64,000 nucleotides of DNA from Phytophthora quininea (GCA_011947345.1 JAAVTG010000425.1:1-64000), one strand, 5' to 3'. Positions 1 through 11,393 are shown, counted from the stretch's first letter. The notes: generated from the sequence alone by a model not told the origin. Program-made: numbers and translations.

Positions 1-1232
1 CATCTTCCCACCGCGACCGAACTCCCAAGTCTACGAGCTCGACAAGTTGCACCAGTCCTTCATAACGTTGGTGAAGGAAGACTATGCGATTCTCATCGGA
101 GAGCTGTTTGTAGATCCCTCGACAGGGGTCGTGAATGTCAAACAAACTCCGCAGAGTCGACAGCAAGGGATTCGCTTTGAACGGAACCCAAAGAACTCCA
201 TGACGACCGAGGTGGCCATTCAAGAGAAGTCGTTAGACTTGATGCCAACTGAGAGAGGCAAGACGGAGCTCATCTGTGTTAAGGGATCTCTTCTATCGGA
301 CGGTGGACTGGCCATCGGCGTGAATGCCAGTCACACTTTATTTGATGGAGAAGCCATGTTCACCTTCATGACGGTGTGGGGTCAACACTACAGCGGACTA
401 CCCAAAGAGAAGAGGATTGTAGTCAACCACCACCGCCACTTACTTCATGGAACGGGGTCAGCTTCATCCAAGAAGCATCCAGAATTCAAACTGCTTTCGC
501 AGGCTCCTTGGGAGGCTGCAGACAACGACGACAAACCGGCGGCGCCACTACCTCCGACAGTGCACGCTCTGTTCCACTTTTCACCTCAATGATGCAGAAG
601 ATCAAGCAAATAGCTATGCAAGTCGATGGCGAGTATGTGAGCACCGCAGATGCGATCACTGCGTTGTTTACAGTGTTGATCACTCGTGCTCGCGGCCACC
701 ACCAAGACGTGCGGATCACCACCGGAGTCAACGCCCGACGTCGTCTGGAGCCTCCTCTACCAGACAATTACGTGGGAACGTAATTTTCAACGCCTTGTCG
801 ACCTATTCCAATAGCGAGTTGCAGCCCGAAGACAAAACCAAGGAAGGCTGGGTATCTCCTCAATTGTTGGCGAGACTCGCTCGTCGTGTACGCGGCTCCA
901 TCCTCGAACGGGACGATGCATATCTGCGCGATGCCATCGACTTCGTGACGGAGCAGAGCAACATGTCGACGGTTCAAGTCGGCACCAGCTTCTGGTACGG
1001 ACCCGACCTCATGTTCACGTCGTGGGTGCACATGGGCATGTATAACGCCGAGTTTGATGGTGTTCACCCGTGGTTTGCGTGTGCACCGTGTCTTCCGTGC
1101 TTTGACGGCTTCGCCATGATGACTGAAGCCAGGAAATATGGCGACGGAATTGACGTCGGAGTATTCCTCGAAGCTAAAGCCATGGAGAGGCTTAAAACGT
1201 TGTATGAGCAGGTGATGTATCTCCACGAGTAG
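1..1232 (+). CDS. BAHD-type acyltransferase, copy A (5' end outside window, frameshifted)
   Basis: The reading frame is already open at base 2, so the gene starts before the window. The protein aligns along its length with the intact paralogue at 8492-9838. It has the BAHD HxxxDG active-site motif (HTLFDG, near base 340) and the C-terminal FTSW...DAEF block that stands where plant BAHD enzymes have DFGWG. BAHD enzymes move an acyl group from acyl-CoA to an alcohol or amine; the substrate here is unknown. The frame shifts twice, near 578-582 in a run of T and near 774-777 in a run of G, then stays open to a stop at 1230-1232. Both shifts fit a one-base loss in a homopolymer, so this may be a working gene with sequence errors or a young pseudogene. 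Confidence 0.75.
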
Positions 1233-1437
1233 ACTTACTTCCACCTGTAGTTTGGATTTAAAGCCAACTTGTGAACGCATCTTTCTCGTGTGTGAATGTC
1301 AACACGGCAGCTCTTGCAGTTCGTATTGCCATAGCGACTCATTTGGCAGGCGATCCTCGCGCCAGTCGCCAACGGACACAGCGAATGTAACGTGGACAAT
1401 AGTGTCTTCCACTACCCATCGGCCAAACTATATCGTA

Positions 1438-1974
1438 TCAATGCTGGTTACAAGTCCGGTATGCGCTGCCTACTTGCCCACTAGCCACTTGCTTTTCTTG
1501 CGCGGCTTGACGCCTGCGCGCGTAGGCGACCCAGTCGATGATCTTGGGGTGCTGCATGATCTTGTCCAGTGTGTTGTATTCGCGCGCGAGCGTTTTGTTT
1601 GTCCTCGGTGAAGTGGATTTTGCTATGACACTGCCGACAGATCATGATGCACGTGTTGAGGAACTCCTTGGTGTAGCCCTTACGGAGATACTTAGAGTGC
1701 GTGACGCGAGAGATCACGTGCTTTAGACGACGACGTCAGATATAACTTTCCTCCGCCAGCTCTCGACGACATGTGGAGGAACAACAGATCCTGGAGACCT
1801 TAACACGCAGACGGCTACACGACGAAGCGTTTGGAGCGCCAAAGCATTTTCTAGCGACACATGCCCGTCCTGAAGAACACAGAGCTTGTGGAAGAGTGCG
1901 AAGTACTGAATGGCGTTTACAAGAGTAGTGTCTCCTGAGGGATAACAGTCAAACCAGCACTCGGCAATGTTCAT
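1438..1974 (-). pseudogene. HNH-like zinc-binding protein, frameshifted
   Basis: The minus strand encodes a segment with the order ISRV, YLRKGYTKEF, CxxCH and then EYNTLDKIMQHPKI. I recognise this as the C-terminal half of a conserved eukaryotic HNH-like zinc-binding family in which the CxxCH pair binds zinc. The part after CxxCH is in another frame from about 1593, and the part before it (1723-1974) is in a third frame. The upstream Cys pair expected of a full domain was not found. It is either decayed or carries indel errors. Function is unknown; nuclease activity is not shown. Confidence 0.4.
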
Positions 1975-2157
1975 CCGCAGACTTTAAACGTGCTGGAACT
2001 CTTGCGTTGTTAGCTGCTGGCTGAATGGGTCCCCCAGAGAGCGGATGTCCAGGCTTGATCTTGGCCGCTGTCAGTCGATGTGTACTAAGCTGGTACACTG
2101 GTACACTGGTACATTGACGGCAAGGAATTTCAATTCGTTTTCGCGCCACCAAGAGAC

Positions 2158-2631
2158 ATGGCTTCCCGCGGTTGGGAACGTGACGATGCTGAGGCTCCCA
2201 GGCCTGTTCCAGCAGATACAAGCAGATCAGCAGATGTGCAAGAGAATGGGGAATCTGTGGGTACCGCAAGCCGCCGAAGCGCCGCGTAAACGGCGCCGCA
2301 ATCTCTTGACCGAAGACAAGTTGGTGTCGGCCGAAGGACTCAAGAAGATCCACCGAACTTTCCCTACCAGGTCAGCAGCGACGTCTCCGGCCGAGAAGCT
2401 CAAGCTCTGGCCGAACTAGTGAAAATGTACAAGCAGTGGGCCTTCGACCTATACCCAGGCCTCAACTTTGAGGACTTTGCGGACCGCACCGAGACGTTGG
2501 GTAAAGGCCACCAAGTGCAAGGTCTGATGGCCGATCTACGAGACAAAGAGAGACAGAAAGCTATACGCGAGAACCGAGAGGAAGAGAAAGAAGAGGAGGA
2601 GGAAGATGATGGAGAAGAGGCCATGCTGTAA
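2158..2631 (+). CDS. TIPIN/Swi3/Csm3-like replication fork protection protein, frameshifted
   Basis: The C-terminal half carries the Swi3 domain signature: LVSAEGLKKI, then YKQWAFDLYPGLNFEDF, then a lysine- and glutamate-rich acidic tail ending at 2631. In other eukaryotes this protein pairs with Tof1/Timeless to stabilise stalled forks and support the S-phase checkpoint. The likely start is the ATG at 2158 (MASRGWERDD). The frame must shift once between about 2240 and 2285 and again near 2362-2366, where a run of three C would need to be four. It is short for the family but holds the diagnostic domain. No homologous neighbour gives context. Confidence 0.55.
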
Positions 2632-2639
2632 GAGACACT

Positions 2640-2985
2640 GTTCATCTTAGACGCATTATACTGCATTTGCCAAAGTGACAGCATCGGCCATGACCACGAC
2701 GTGTAGATGTTAATGTCCCGGTAGTCGATCCACACCACTATGTGCTACCAGTCGTGACGATGACCTTTTCGCAGTGCAGGTGCATTCTTAGGGAAGCGTA
2801 AATCCGCGAACCCAATTCAGACCCTTGCATCCCGAAGAATCGGAGCTCGGAGGCTTCAAACCACCTCCAATCTCGCCAACAGCATTCATAACAGGGTACG
2901 TGTGACAACCAGCGGTAATCTTGAGGAAAGGCTAAATTTTTACCGCCGTTTTTCGGATGCCGTCACCGGTTCAGGCTTCTACATC
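2640..2985 (-). pseudogene. NLP (NPP1, necrosis-inducing) N-terminal and middle relic
   Basis: Read on the minus strand, successive short segments in different frames match the order of the NLP family: the PEPVT segment, the Cys-His segment after it, a GGGLKP...GCKG block, and the hallmark GHRHDW (about 2748-2765) followed by VVWID. There are at least two frame changes. A stop codon replaces the acidic residue that normally follows GHRHDW, and another stop sits near the N terminus. NLPs are secreted cytolysins of plant pathogens. This copy is dead. It lies just 3' of the TIPIN-like gene on the opposite strand. Confidence 0.6.
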
Positions 2986-2999
2986 ACTTACGGCAGCAA

Positions 3000-3171
3000 C
3001 CTTACCGGAGTTGTGTAGAACGTGATCCTTTTGATGTAGGACGTGGAGATTGACGAATCGCGCGCAGCGTTGGAAAACGCAGACCTTGGTCAGGTTGCGG
3101 TCCCTTTCAAGAACGACACTTTTCAAACGAACCTCGACGGAGCGTGGCCATCGTTTAACGCGACTAGCTAA
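3000..3171 (+). pseudogene. NLP (NPP1) C-terminal relic in the opposite orientation
   Basis: On the plus strand, bases 3040-3171 encode 43 residues resembling the C terminus of NLP proteins, with the conserved VPF...F..NL..AW pattern and a stop at 3169-3171. A stop at 3037-3039 interrupts the frame and a further stop lies upstream near 3016. This fragment lies back to back with the minus-strand N-terminal relic ending near 2985. The two therefore look like parts of one family brought together by an inversion, or two copies in divergent orientation. Non-functional. Confidence 0.4.
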
Positions 3172-3227
3172 GGACGAAATTTAATGCAATTAGGTATGGG
3201 CTTCCAACTGCGCCTTTTGTATGCTTC

Positions 3228-4552
3228 TTAACCCTGAAAGTAAATTTTGGAGAACAACGTCTTTAGTTTGTCCATGGCAGAACACTCCAGAAACACTTGC
3301 ACGTCCAATCCACTCGTTTCGTTTGCGGTATCTGTTATCACCACCATACCATCGAGGAACGGAACCTTTGCGATGCCAGCGTAACATGGTCGAGTCCCTT
3401 TCAACTCTGCATCGTACAGCCCCATGCGAGCCCAGGAAGTGAACATTATGTCGGTGCCAAGAATGTACTTGAGGCAGGTCACGACTCCCAGTAGATTCTC
3501 TTGCTCTGCGAGAAAGTTGATGGCGTCTCGCATGACGTCGTTGGTGTTGCCGAGAATCGATAATCGAATGCGTCGAGCGAATTTGGCGAGAGTTTGAGGA
3601 GGAATATCAGCGTCGTCTTCATCTTCAGCTCCAAGTTCGTCTTTGTGTAAGTTGAGAGAGCGCTGAAGACGCAGTTCCCGGCGTAGTTTTCTGGTAGTGG
3701 AGGACTCAGTCGTCGACGAGCGTTCACATTGGTTGTGATACGAACATCTTGGCTGTGACCACGTGCACGTGATATCAAGACTGTGAATAAGGCGGTGATG
3801 ACATCGATCGTACTGACGAACTGCGGGTCTTTCAGGTCTGTGGCTTTATCCTTGAGCTTCTCCAGGTTGTCTCTGGATAAGTGGAAAGTGTGTTGCGTAG
3901 TCGTTGGGAGTTGAGACGGAGGAACAACCTCTCCATTCGGTGGCTTTACAATCCGCACATTTGGGTGAGGAAGCTGTGCTTTCTTCCCCGTTCCAAAGAG
4001 GAGATACCGGTTGTGGTTGATCACCAATTTTTCCGACTTTAGGACTCCGTTGTAATGTTGGGCCCACGTTCTCATGAACGTGAATAAGCCCTCTCCATCC
4101 AGTAGAGTATGGTTCACAGTGACGCCGAGAGCTACTCCACCACCACTCAAAGGCGTGCATCTAATGGCGATCGTCTCCGTCTTCTGTAGTTTAGTAGGCA
4201 TGTAGCTCCGCTCGAGCGACTCTGAAACTTCTTCTGCTGTGTTTGAACTTGTTGACTGGAAATCAAAACGGAGGTCACGTGCACCACGTTGTCGAGCTTC
4301 GGCCGATTGTTGTACACTCACTCGACCCGTAGCTTTATTCACATGGATCTCTCCGATCATGATCGGGTAGTCGTCGTCCACCACCACTCGAAATGATCGT
4401 TGTAGTTTCTCCAAATCAAACGACCCACCGTTCATAGGCTTGGGATACACGTAGAGCACTGCGAACCCGTAGCTGACCATCACAGCATCCATCGGGGACA
4501 ACGGGATCAAAACATCTCCACCAAACGAAGACGAGGCATGTTCAGGAGCCAT
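3228..4552 (-). CDS. BAHD-type acyltransferase, copy B (one frameshift)
   Basis: The frame starts at the ATG at 4552 (MAPEHASSS) and runs 330 residues in register with copy D, including HxxxDG (HTLLDG). Near 3640 it slips by one base; the other frame then continues through the FTSW...DAEL block to the stop at 3228. Only one base is out of register, in a short G/A context, so sequence error is possible. It is a minus-strand paralogue separated from copies C and D by a Crypton. Substrate unknown. Confidence 0.75.
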
Positions 4553-4799
4553 TAGTGAGACCGTTGCGGATGAAGAGACACGAGATATATTTCACTTGTG
4601 TCGAGCATTCGGAAGGCGAGAACGTAGGGAGAATCGGATCATTTTGATTGGACGAAAAAGAGAACATTAAACTGATTAGTCCTCGAGTTGATTACTTGCC
4701 ATGCGTTTCCGGCAACGGAACGGTACCGTTCGAGCATCGGGGTTCGCGTCGTGTAGTGCCTCGCGGATGCATCTCAGCGTGGTAGCTGCTCTATCTGAT

Positions 4800-6790
4800 C
4801 TACTTGTTTTTCTCCGCAGTCGGTTTTCTCATCGGCACATTCTGAATTGCTGTATTGAAGAGGACGTCAGCCTCGTGCTGACTTCGAGGAGGCTGCAAAT
4901 CTCCACGCGTGGCAGATTTTACAGCTTCGCAGAGATGTTTAATCAAATTGGTCCACTCTGAGTAGCGTTTGCGATTTTTCTTCGTGGCAAAGTCCGTCGG
5001 TTGAAGACCTTTGGACGGGGGGTATCCCATCGATGAATGACCAAACCATCACAGATGCCACACACCGAGCGCATCTAGGTCGGGAATTCGAAGTCTTCCG
5101 GTAATCTGTGAAACTATCCGTCTCGCTTCCAAAATATGATGACTCCACTAATTCGTTCAGACAGAGCATGACCTTGAGCAGCACCTCCTTGAAGCAGACC
5201 AGCTTCATTTAGTAATTCACGGATAGTCATCTGGAGCTCTTCTTTCCTCATTCCACCAGTGTCTATTCCCTTTTCGTCTAATAGCTTCGAAGCACCGCTC
5301 AATAGTACATCTGGCATGCGATCTACTGCTCTTTGTGTCTCTCGCTGCTGCTTGTAAAGATGGATATACGTCGGAATACTGGTCATGATCATAGTTGTAG
5401 CCATATCTCCAGTTAATTTATTGCTGAGTGATTCTAGTACATTGCGATCACAAAAACTTGCCGACGACAATAACGGGTGTTTTATTGGCAACGCTAGTCT
5501 CAAGAATGCGCTGTGTTTGACAAGTGACGCCAAGCACATCACCAAAATGGGCTGCATGTGCGCGCTCTCGCTCATTGAAGGAAACATCATTTGTACTGCA
5601 GATTCAACGGGTTCATCCGTTTGCTGCCCAAAATGTGATGGAAGCACAGCGGAATCGGGCGAATCGAGCGGCAAACCCGCCACCACTCGGCCCAGATACG
5701 GGTCTCCAGCAGCTTCATACCGAATGTATCGGTCTTGAACCCTCCAAAACCAGCCGCAACGAATGCATACACTAGCCATTGAAGGCCCCCAGTGCTTCTA
5801 CTAGAAGCAAGGTAGCCACTCCTTTTCTGATGGAGTGCGTTTTGTACTCCTTGTCACCGGTCTCCGCCTTCAATAACGTGCTAAGCTTCTTCAAAGATCT
5901 ACTTTTCTCGTTGGAACCAGGAAAACCTTCCACAGGTCAGTGTTGGATTGCATGCGAAGTAGATAGCAAAAGCGAGGATGCAGCACATACTCAGCTGGAG
6001 CGGATTTCAGTAAATATGTATTGGATCCTTTGGACCGCCGCCCTCTTGGTTGGTTTTGGTTTTGTGGAGAACACAGCCAATTCCATCATCCACGCAGTTA
6101 AGGTGCGTCACATGCACCGTTTCAATTGACTTCGATCTCCACATTAAATTCCATTGCAAAATCAGGTACAAATGAGCAAAGCCGTTGTCGAGCATCCCAA
6201 TTGCCTTCTGGTAGAGCGCTTGGTACAGCGAAAACGAAAGAGGACACTTTCCAGACTTGCGTCCTGTTTTATTTTGATCATTATCCACCTCGATACGCTT
6301 CAGTCCACGAAAAAATGTCTTCCGATCGCGTGTATGTTCAGATGGAAGGGAAATTTCTTTTGGCGGTAGATATCCCAAACAGCTTTCCGGATCCCCCAAC
6401 GTCGAAACTTTAAGCGATTTGGAGTTCATCTTATCCAGCAAAAGCTTCTCGAAATGAGATGGCTTGAACACCGCCACATTGATTCCATCATCAGCATTAA
6501 AGAAGTCGTCGGGGAAGGTAGATTCTTCTTGATCCATTTTGTGATCCCGTTGGTGTAACACTGGTAGGCTTTCTTGGTAGCTGCTGCTGTGCATGCGCCA
6601 CAGACATCAGCACTACTTAGACAGCCGGGTGTCGGTATGGATCCCTGTTGAGTTCTGTCGTGGGAGCGTGCTGGAGGAGGTGACGAGCTGGTGCTAAGAT
6701 CGACGCTCACTATGGTCGTCTTCAACTTCGGGTTTCGCCAACAGGAGGAGGCTTTTAAGCGTAAGACGAGCATGCAATTAGATCTTCTCA
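4800..6790 (-). mobile_element. Decayed Crypton-type element with tyrosine recombinase
   Basis: Minus-strand frames, read from 6790 down, follow the order of oomycete Crypton proteins: an N-terminal TKKAY...ITKWIK core-binding part, then FAHLYLILQWNLMWRS with the first catalytic Arg, then THSIRKG (about 5830) with the His-xx-Arg of the catalytic set, then VQDRYIRYEAAGD with the candidate nucleophilic Tyr, and finally a C-terminal extension (GYPPSKGLQPTD...). Tyrosine recombinases cut and rejoin DNA through a covalent phosphotyrosine. The frame is broken several times (near 6600, 6010 and 5780, and after 5114), so it is inactive. No terminal repeats are visible, as usual for Cryptons. It lies between acyltransferase copies B and C. 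Confidence 0.7.
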
Positions 6791-6930
6791 CAACGCGTTT
6801 AGCGCTGGTGAATACAAACCCAAGACTGTTCAAGTCCGTTCAAAACTATTTAGGAGTAATAGTACGACATTGGTCTTACGCTGGTTCACAAAGGACAGAT
6901 TGGTCTTACACAAGAAGGTGAATCTTGCTT

Positions 6931-8247
6931 TTACAGGTCAGTGTGGAGGACTGACACCTTTGTGAATAGCTCCTTAAGTCTCTCCATCGCAGTGGATTCC
7001 AGGAAGACCAGAATGTCCAATCCACCGGCATTTATTGGCGCTTCGGTGATGATGACAAACCCGTCGAAAGGAAGAGACGGCACACTGACAATCTGCGGTT
7101 TGACGCCGGCAAATTCGGCGTCGTACATGCCCGTGTTGACCCACGACGTGAACATGACATCAGGACCGAAGAAGAAGTTGGTCGCTGGAAGAATTGCTGA
7201 CAGATTGCTCTGGCTTGCCAAGAAGTCCATCGCATCTCGAAGATATTGATCGTTACACTGATCGATCGAAGCTCGAATTCCGCGCGAGATAATGGCGAGG
7301 TTTCCTCCTTCCAGGGATTCTTTGCTGTGCGCCGATAACGCACTGAACACGGCATTTCCAGCGTAGTGGCTGGGTAGTGGCGGGTCGAGTCGTCGTCGAG
7401 CGTTCACTGCAGTCGTGATTTTCACGTCTTCGCCATGTCCACGAGCTTGCGATATCAGCACGGTGAACAGGGCGGTGATGGAGTCAATGGTGCTCACGTA
7501 GACTTCACCGCTTGTAGCGACAGTCTTGAGTTTTTGAGCATTGCTGGAGTGAAGTGGAATCGGTGCTGGGTCGTCGGCGGGGAGCTGTCGGCACTTGGCT
7601 TTCACGTGGTGGCTCTACGTTTACAACTTGGAACTCGGGGTGGGGAAATTTTGCTGGAGATCCCGTGCCTTGAAGCAAGTGGCGGTGGTAGTTGATCACC
7701 AAGCGATTCTCCATGTTCACGCCACTGTAGTGCTGTCCCCACGCCGTCATTAATGTGAACGAGCCTTCGCCATCCAGCAGCGAGTGACTGACGTCCAGAC
7801 CGATGGCCAACCCACCGTCAGACAACAACGTTCCTTTCATGGTGATAGTCTCTGTGGGGTTTCTTGGTGTCGGCAGAAGGTCCCAAGACAGCGACTCGAC
7901 TGCGATTTCCGTCGTCAACGCACTCTTGGGATTTACTTCAAAGCGAATTCCATCGGCTTTTGCTTGGGGGCTTGCTTGACGCTCACAAAGCCGTTCGGAT
8001 CAATGAACAATTCACCGATGAGGATCGGGTAGTCTTCTTCCACAAGAGTGATGAACGACTGGTGTAGTTTCTTGAGGTCATGTGTATCAGTCGCTGCTGG
8101 TGGAAACACGTAAATCACCACCACACTCAGCTTGGACATCATTGCGTCCATGATCGAGAGCGGTGTCAACATCTCATCAGCAGTCGAAGTGCTTAAATTC
8201 GACGACGTGGCGCAGTCAGTCGACAGATTCGGCGGCATCGGAGGCAT
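6931..8247 (-). CDS. BAHD-type acyltransferase, copy C (two frameshifts)
   Basis: The start at 8247 gives MPPMPPNLST, and the first part runs to about 7960. The frame then changes near a CC run, continues through HxxxDG (HSLLDG) to about 7590, and changes again at a run of four C before the C-terminal half, which has FTSW...DAEF and stops at 6931. All parts align in order with copy D, so nothing large is missing. Both breaks are at homopolymers. Substrate unknown. Confidence 0.72.
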
Positions 8248-8491
8248 TCTTGAGTCGGTCTGTCAGGCTGAGAGCAGAACGAGTTGTGGTGGATAGTCGA
8301 TATGCCGTGAGAAACGTGAGGTGGCTCCATTGTGGTGATGAAGGACGTAATCTGGACAAATCTCCATGCGGTTCTTCGATTCCTTTCCACATGTTGGCGA
8401 GTCTCAGGAAGAACCCAGAACCAGAAGATGAACTGTTCGTGTACGAAGGAAGATATGGTATGGAATTGAATGACGACCCCGTCAACATTAT

Positions 8492-9838
8492 TCAGTTCTG
8501 GTCGTGGAGATAGGATACTGCAGCGCTGAGCGTCTTCACTCTGTCCATCGTGGAGGCTTCGAGACACACGAGCACATCCCAGCCGGCCTTACTGTTGGCC
8601 GCCTCGGTGATCAGCACGAATCCGTCCATACAAGGAACTCGAGGAATCGACGCGTAGGATGGACGTAGGCCACCAAACTCTGCGTCGTACAGCCCCATAC
8701 CCGCCCAGCTCGTGAACGCGACGTCCGGTCCAAAGAAGAAGTCGACGTTGTCGTTGATGGTCGTCGGGTTTCGCTGCTGAGCCAAGAAGGCAATCGTGTC
8801 GCGCATGAAGAGGTTGTCCCGCTCCAAGATCGAAGCTCGGACTCCAAGCGCGACCGAGCAAAGCTGCGCTGGAGACACTTTGCCATCGATCTGAAGGACG
8901 TCGCTCTTGTGGGAAGAAACCGCGTGCATGACTGCGTTCCCGGCATAGTTTTCCGGCAGTGGCGGGTCTAGTCGCTGTCGTCCGTTGACTGCAGTCGAAA
9001 CGCGAATATCTTGTCCGTGACCGCGCGCTTTCGTGATGAGGATCGTGAAGAGTGCGGTGACTGCATCGAGCGTGCTCACATACGACGGAAGTCCTTGAAT
9101 TTCCTCATTCACGACCTTCTTGAGCTTGGCCATGTTCGACGGCGTCAAGTGGAAAATATGTTGTGAAGTTTGAGGAGGCTTCGCCGCAGCTTTGGGAGCT
9201 AGAGAGCCATCAGGTTGTCGGACGAGAGGCTTCGTTGGATTCGTTTGAAACTCGTCGTGGGGAAGGCGACACACGTCTCCAGTTCCAGTCAACAAGTGGC
9301 GGTGGTGGTTGATTACCAGCCGCTTCTCCTTGGCCACACCACTGAAGTGCTGACCCCACAACTTCATGAAGGTGATCATGGCTTCTCCGTCGAACAGGAT
9401 GTGACTGCAGTCAACACTGACAGCTAGTCCTCCGTCTGCCAGTATTGAACACTTGACGGCGATAATCTCACCGTCGGCACGAGCTTTAGGCACAAACTCC
9501 CATGAGAGAGAGACCAACGCCTCTGCAGTCGTCTGAGGGTTTGTCGGGTCCTTTTCGAAGCGGATACTGGCAGCTCCTGTTTGTCTGGCTGAAGCTGTTT
9601 GCTTGACACTGACGGATCCAGAGTCTCGATCGACGAGAAGCTCTCCGATGAGAACGGGGTAGTCTTCGTTGATCAAAGTGATGAAGGAGTGGTGGAGTTG
9701 CTGGAGATCGTACTGGTCGACTTGAGGTGGGAAAATGTACAGGACCACGACTCTGTAGGTGTTCATGACGGCGTCCAGCGGAGACATGGGGATGAAGACG
9801 TCACCACTGGCGTTCGCAGAGTTGATACTGGGGACCAT
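8492..9838 (-). CDS. BAHD-type acyltransferase, copy D (intact)
   Basis: An uninterrupted frame of 448 residues from the ATG at 9838, close to the usual BAHD length of about 430-460. The catalytic HxxxDG is at residues 146-151 (HILFDG). The C-terminal FTSW...LYDAEFGG block near residue 390 occupies the place of the structural DFGWG motif. The family (Pfam Transferase, PF02458) transfers acyl groups from CoA thioesters to small-molecule acceptors. There is no signal peptide, so it probably acts in the cytosol. It is the only unbroken member of the local four-gene family and the best reference for the others. Donor and acceptor cannot be read from the sequence. Confidence 0.85.
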   Translation of the reverse strand: MVPSINSANASGDVFIPMSPLDAVMNTYRVVVLYIFPPQVDQYDLQQLHHSFITLINEDYPVLIGELLVDRDSGSVSVKQTASARQTGAASIRFEKDPTNPQTTAEALVSLSWEFVPKARADGEIIAVKCSILADGGLAVSVDCSHILFDGEAMITFMKLWGQHFSGVAKEKRLVINHHRHLLTGTGDVCRLPHDEFQTNPTKPLVRQPDGSLAPKAAAKPPQTSQHIFHLTPSNMAKLKKVVNEEIQGLPSYVSTLDAVTALFTILITKARGHGQDIRVSTAVNGRQRLDPPLPENYAGNAVMHAVSSHKSDVLQIDGKVSPAQLCSVALGVRASILERDNLFMRDTIAFLAQQRNPTTINDNVDFFFGPDVAFTSWAGMGLYDAEFGGLRPSYASIPRVPCMDGFVLITEAANSKAGWDVLVCLEASTMDRVKTLSAAVSYLHDQN

Positions 9839-10270
9839 GTTTTCGAAGTTTTCTTCCTTGGGCTGTGATCGACGGAGAAGAATCGAAACTGAGGAGAATC
9901 AAAAGGAGATCGAAGCTACACTGCGACTTGAACAGTTGAATTGAGCTCGTCAGTGCAGCGTTACTTGACCACCACTCCGGTGTAGCTTTCTATCACGTCA
10001 TTAGGATGCGGCTTCCGCGAGATGCCCTGAGAGACATATTCAACCACGTTGTTATGGCTGACAAAGTGCTCTCAGTTATGCATTCACGACCAAGGTATTG
10101 CCATGCAAGTAGTGCTGGTATACGATACTATGGCCGACTTGCTGAATGGATATTCTCCACAACCTCTGGAGCTGGTTTAAGTTTTTGGTCGTATATTATT
10201 TTTCGGTTAGAGGGTACTCAGCACAGCAACGCTAGGATTCTTTAAACCAGCCTTGAGGTTTAAGCAATGC
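9839..10270. other. Intergenic, no gene recognised
   Basis: The 5' flank of acyltransferase D and the 3' flank of the first elicitin. A 79-residue plus-strand frame at 10006-10245 has no recognisable feature and is not called. Confidence 0.5.
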
Positions 10271-11377
10271 TTACAAAACCAACGACACAGTGGAGATCGC
10301 TACTGGCCAAAGAAGGTGGCGATAACTACTGGCTAGAGAGCTGCTCGTGGACTGGGAACTCTCTTGTGACGAATCCGATGCTACAGTGGGGTCGTAGTTT
10401 ACGTCGCAATGCGTCGAAGTGGAGTTGGTGAGAACATCGTCCCAGTGGAAGTTAAAGACGATGTTGTCTGGGTTGACGATCCACTCGCACCGACTGGTGG
10501 GGCTGAGTGTCGACTCTCGAGCGTTAATTCCATTGAGATAGCACTCTGGCAGTTCGAGACGGAGACTCTGGACCAGCTCTCCAAAGTCAGATGAACAGTC
10601 CGTGTCGACGTGGATGTCGTTGGTGCAGAGCGACGTATCGTTTCCACACGTCTCGTTGTTAGCCACAGCTAAGTAGAACGCCACCGTCCGCTCGATTTCT
10701 TCGGCCGTGCAGTTCGTGATCAAAGACTCGGGGTCTGCTAAGATGTGGTCGGCTTTGATGCTGATGCTGATGTTGTGATCGTCCTGCAGGTCTTCACATA
10801 AGCCGAACTGCGTCTGGAGATATCCATTCTTGTTATTGTCGTCACGATCGAAGACACAGTTGGGTAGCGCGCTCTCGAGCTCATGGAGAGCGGATGCACA
10901 AATGGAATCGCACGGGGTGTCGAAGGTGATGTAGTACATTTGAATCGTGACGGAGTCTGCGCATTCGGCTGCAACGGAGGTCTCATTGAACAGGTTGAAG
11001 GTGCCTTCGGTCTCGGTGATGGTGCAGTTTGTCGGCGAGGCTGTTGACGCTGATGTTGGTGCTGGTGTTGCGCAAATGTCGAGAGACTGCAGCAAAGTAT
11101 GTTTTCATGAGCTGGTCGAGGTTTCGAGGATGGTGCAGTTTGGGATGGAATCGGCAAGCTGCCTCATCACGTCGACGCAGCTCGTAGCGGAGCACGGCGG
11201 CATGATGGTGATTAGCAGGTTGCTGACAGATGAGTACTCGGCGCACTCGGTGGTGGCGGCTGCAGCGGTGTAGGCGTCGGTGATGGACTGATCTTCTGCA
11301 TCCGTGCAGACTGCGCCTTGAACGATGCTTGTCTGGCATAGCAGAGCTACAAGAGAGACAACGAAGACTTGAATCAT
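10271..11377 (-). pseudogene. Elicitin-like gene E1, three domains, in-frame stop
   Basis: From the ATG at 11377 there is a signal peptide (MIQVFVVSLVALLCQTSIVQG), then three elicitin-like domains each with a Cys pattern of ...C...PC...C...LP(N/E)C, and a Ser-rich C-terminal region ending in a hydrophobic stretch typical of GPI addition. A TGA at 11105-11107 lies in frame inside domain 1. Beyond it the same frame stays open to 10271 with the rest of the protein, so it is a substitution and not an indel. Elicitins are secreted sterol-carrying proteins recognised by plants; longer elicitin-like forms are wall- or membrane-bound. It is a tandem paralogue of E2 immediately upstream on the same strand. 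Confidence 0.75.
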
Positions 11378-11393
11378 TGTGGTCGCAGCTCGG

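Noticed and set aside
4701..4961. 86-codon plus-strand frame
   Set aside because: It overlaps the C-terminal part of the Crypton on the other strand and has no recognisable feature.
10006..10245. 79-codon plus-strand frame in the acyltransferase-elicitin gap
   Set aside because: No paralogue, signal peptide or motif; composition like non-coding flank.
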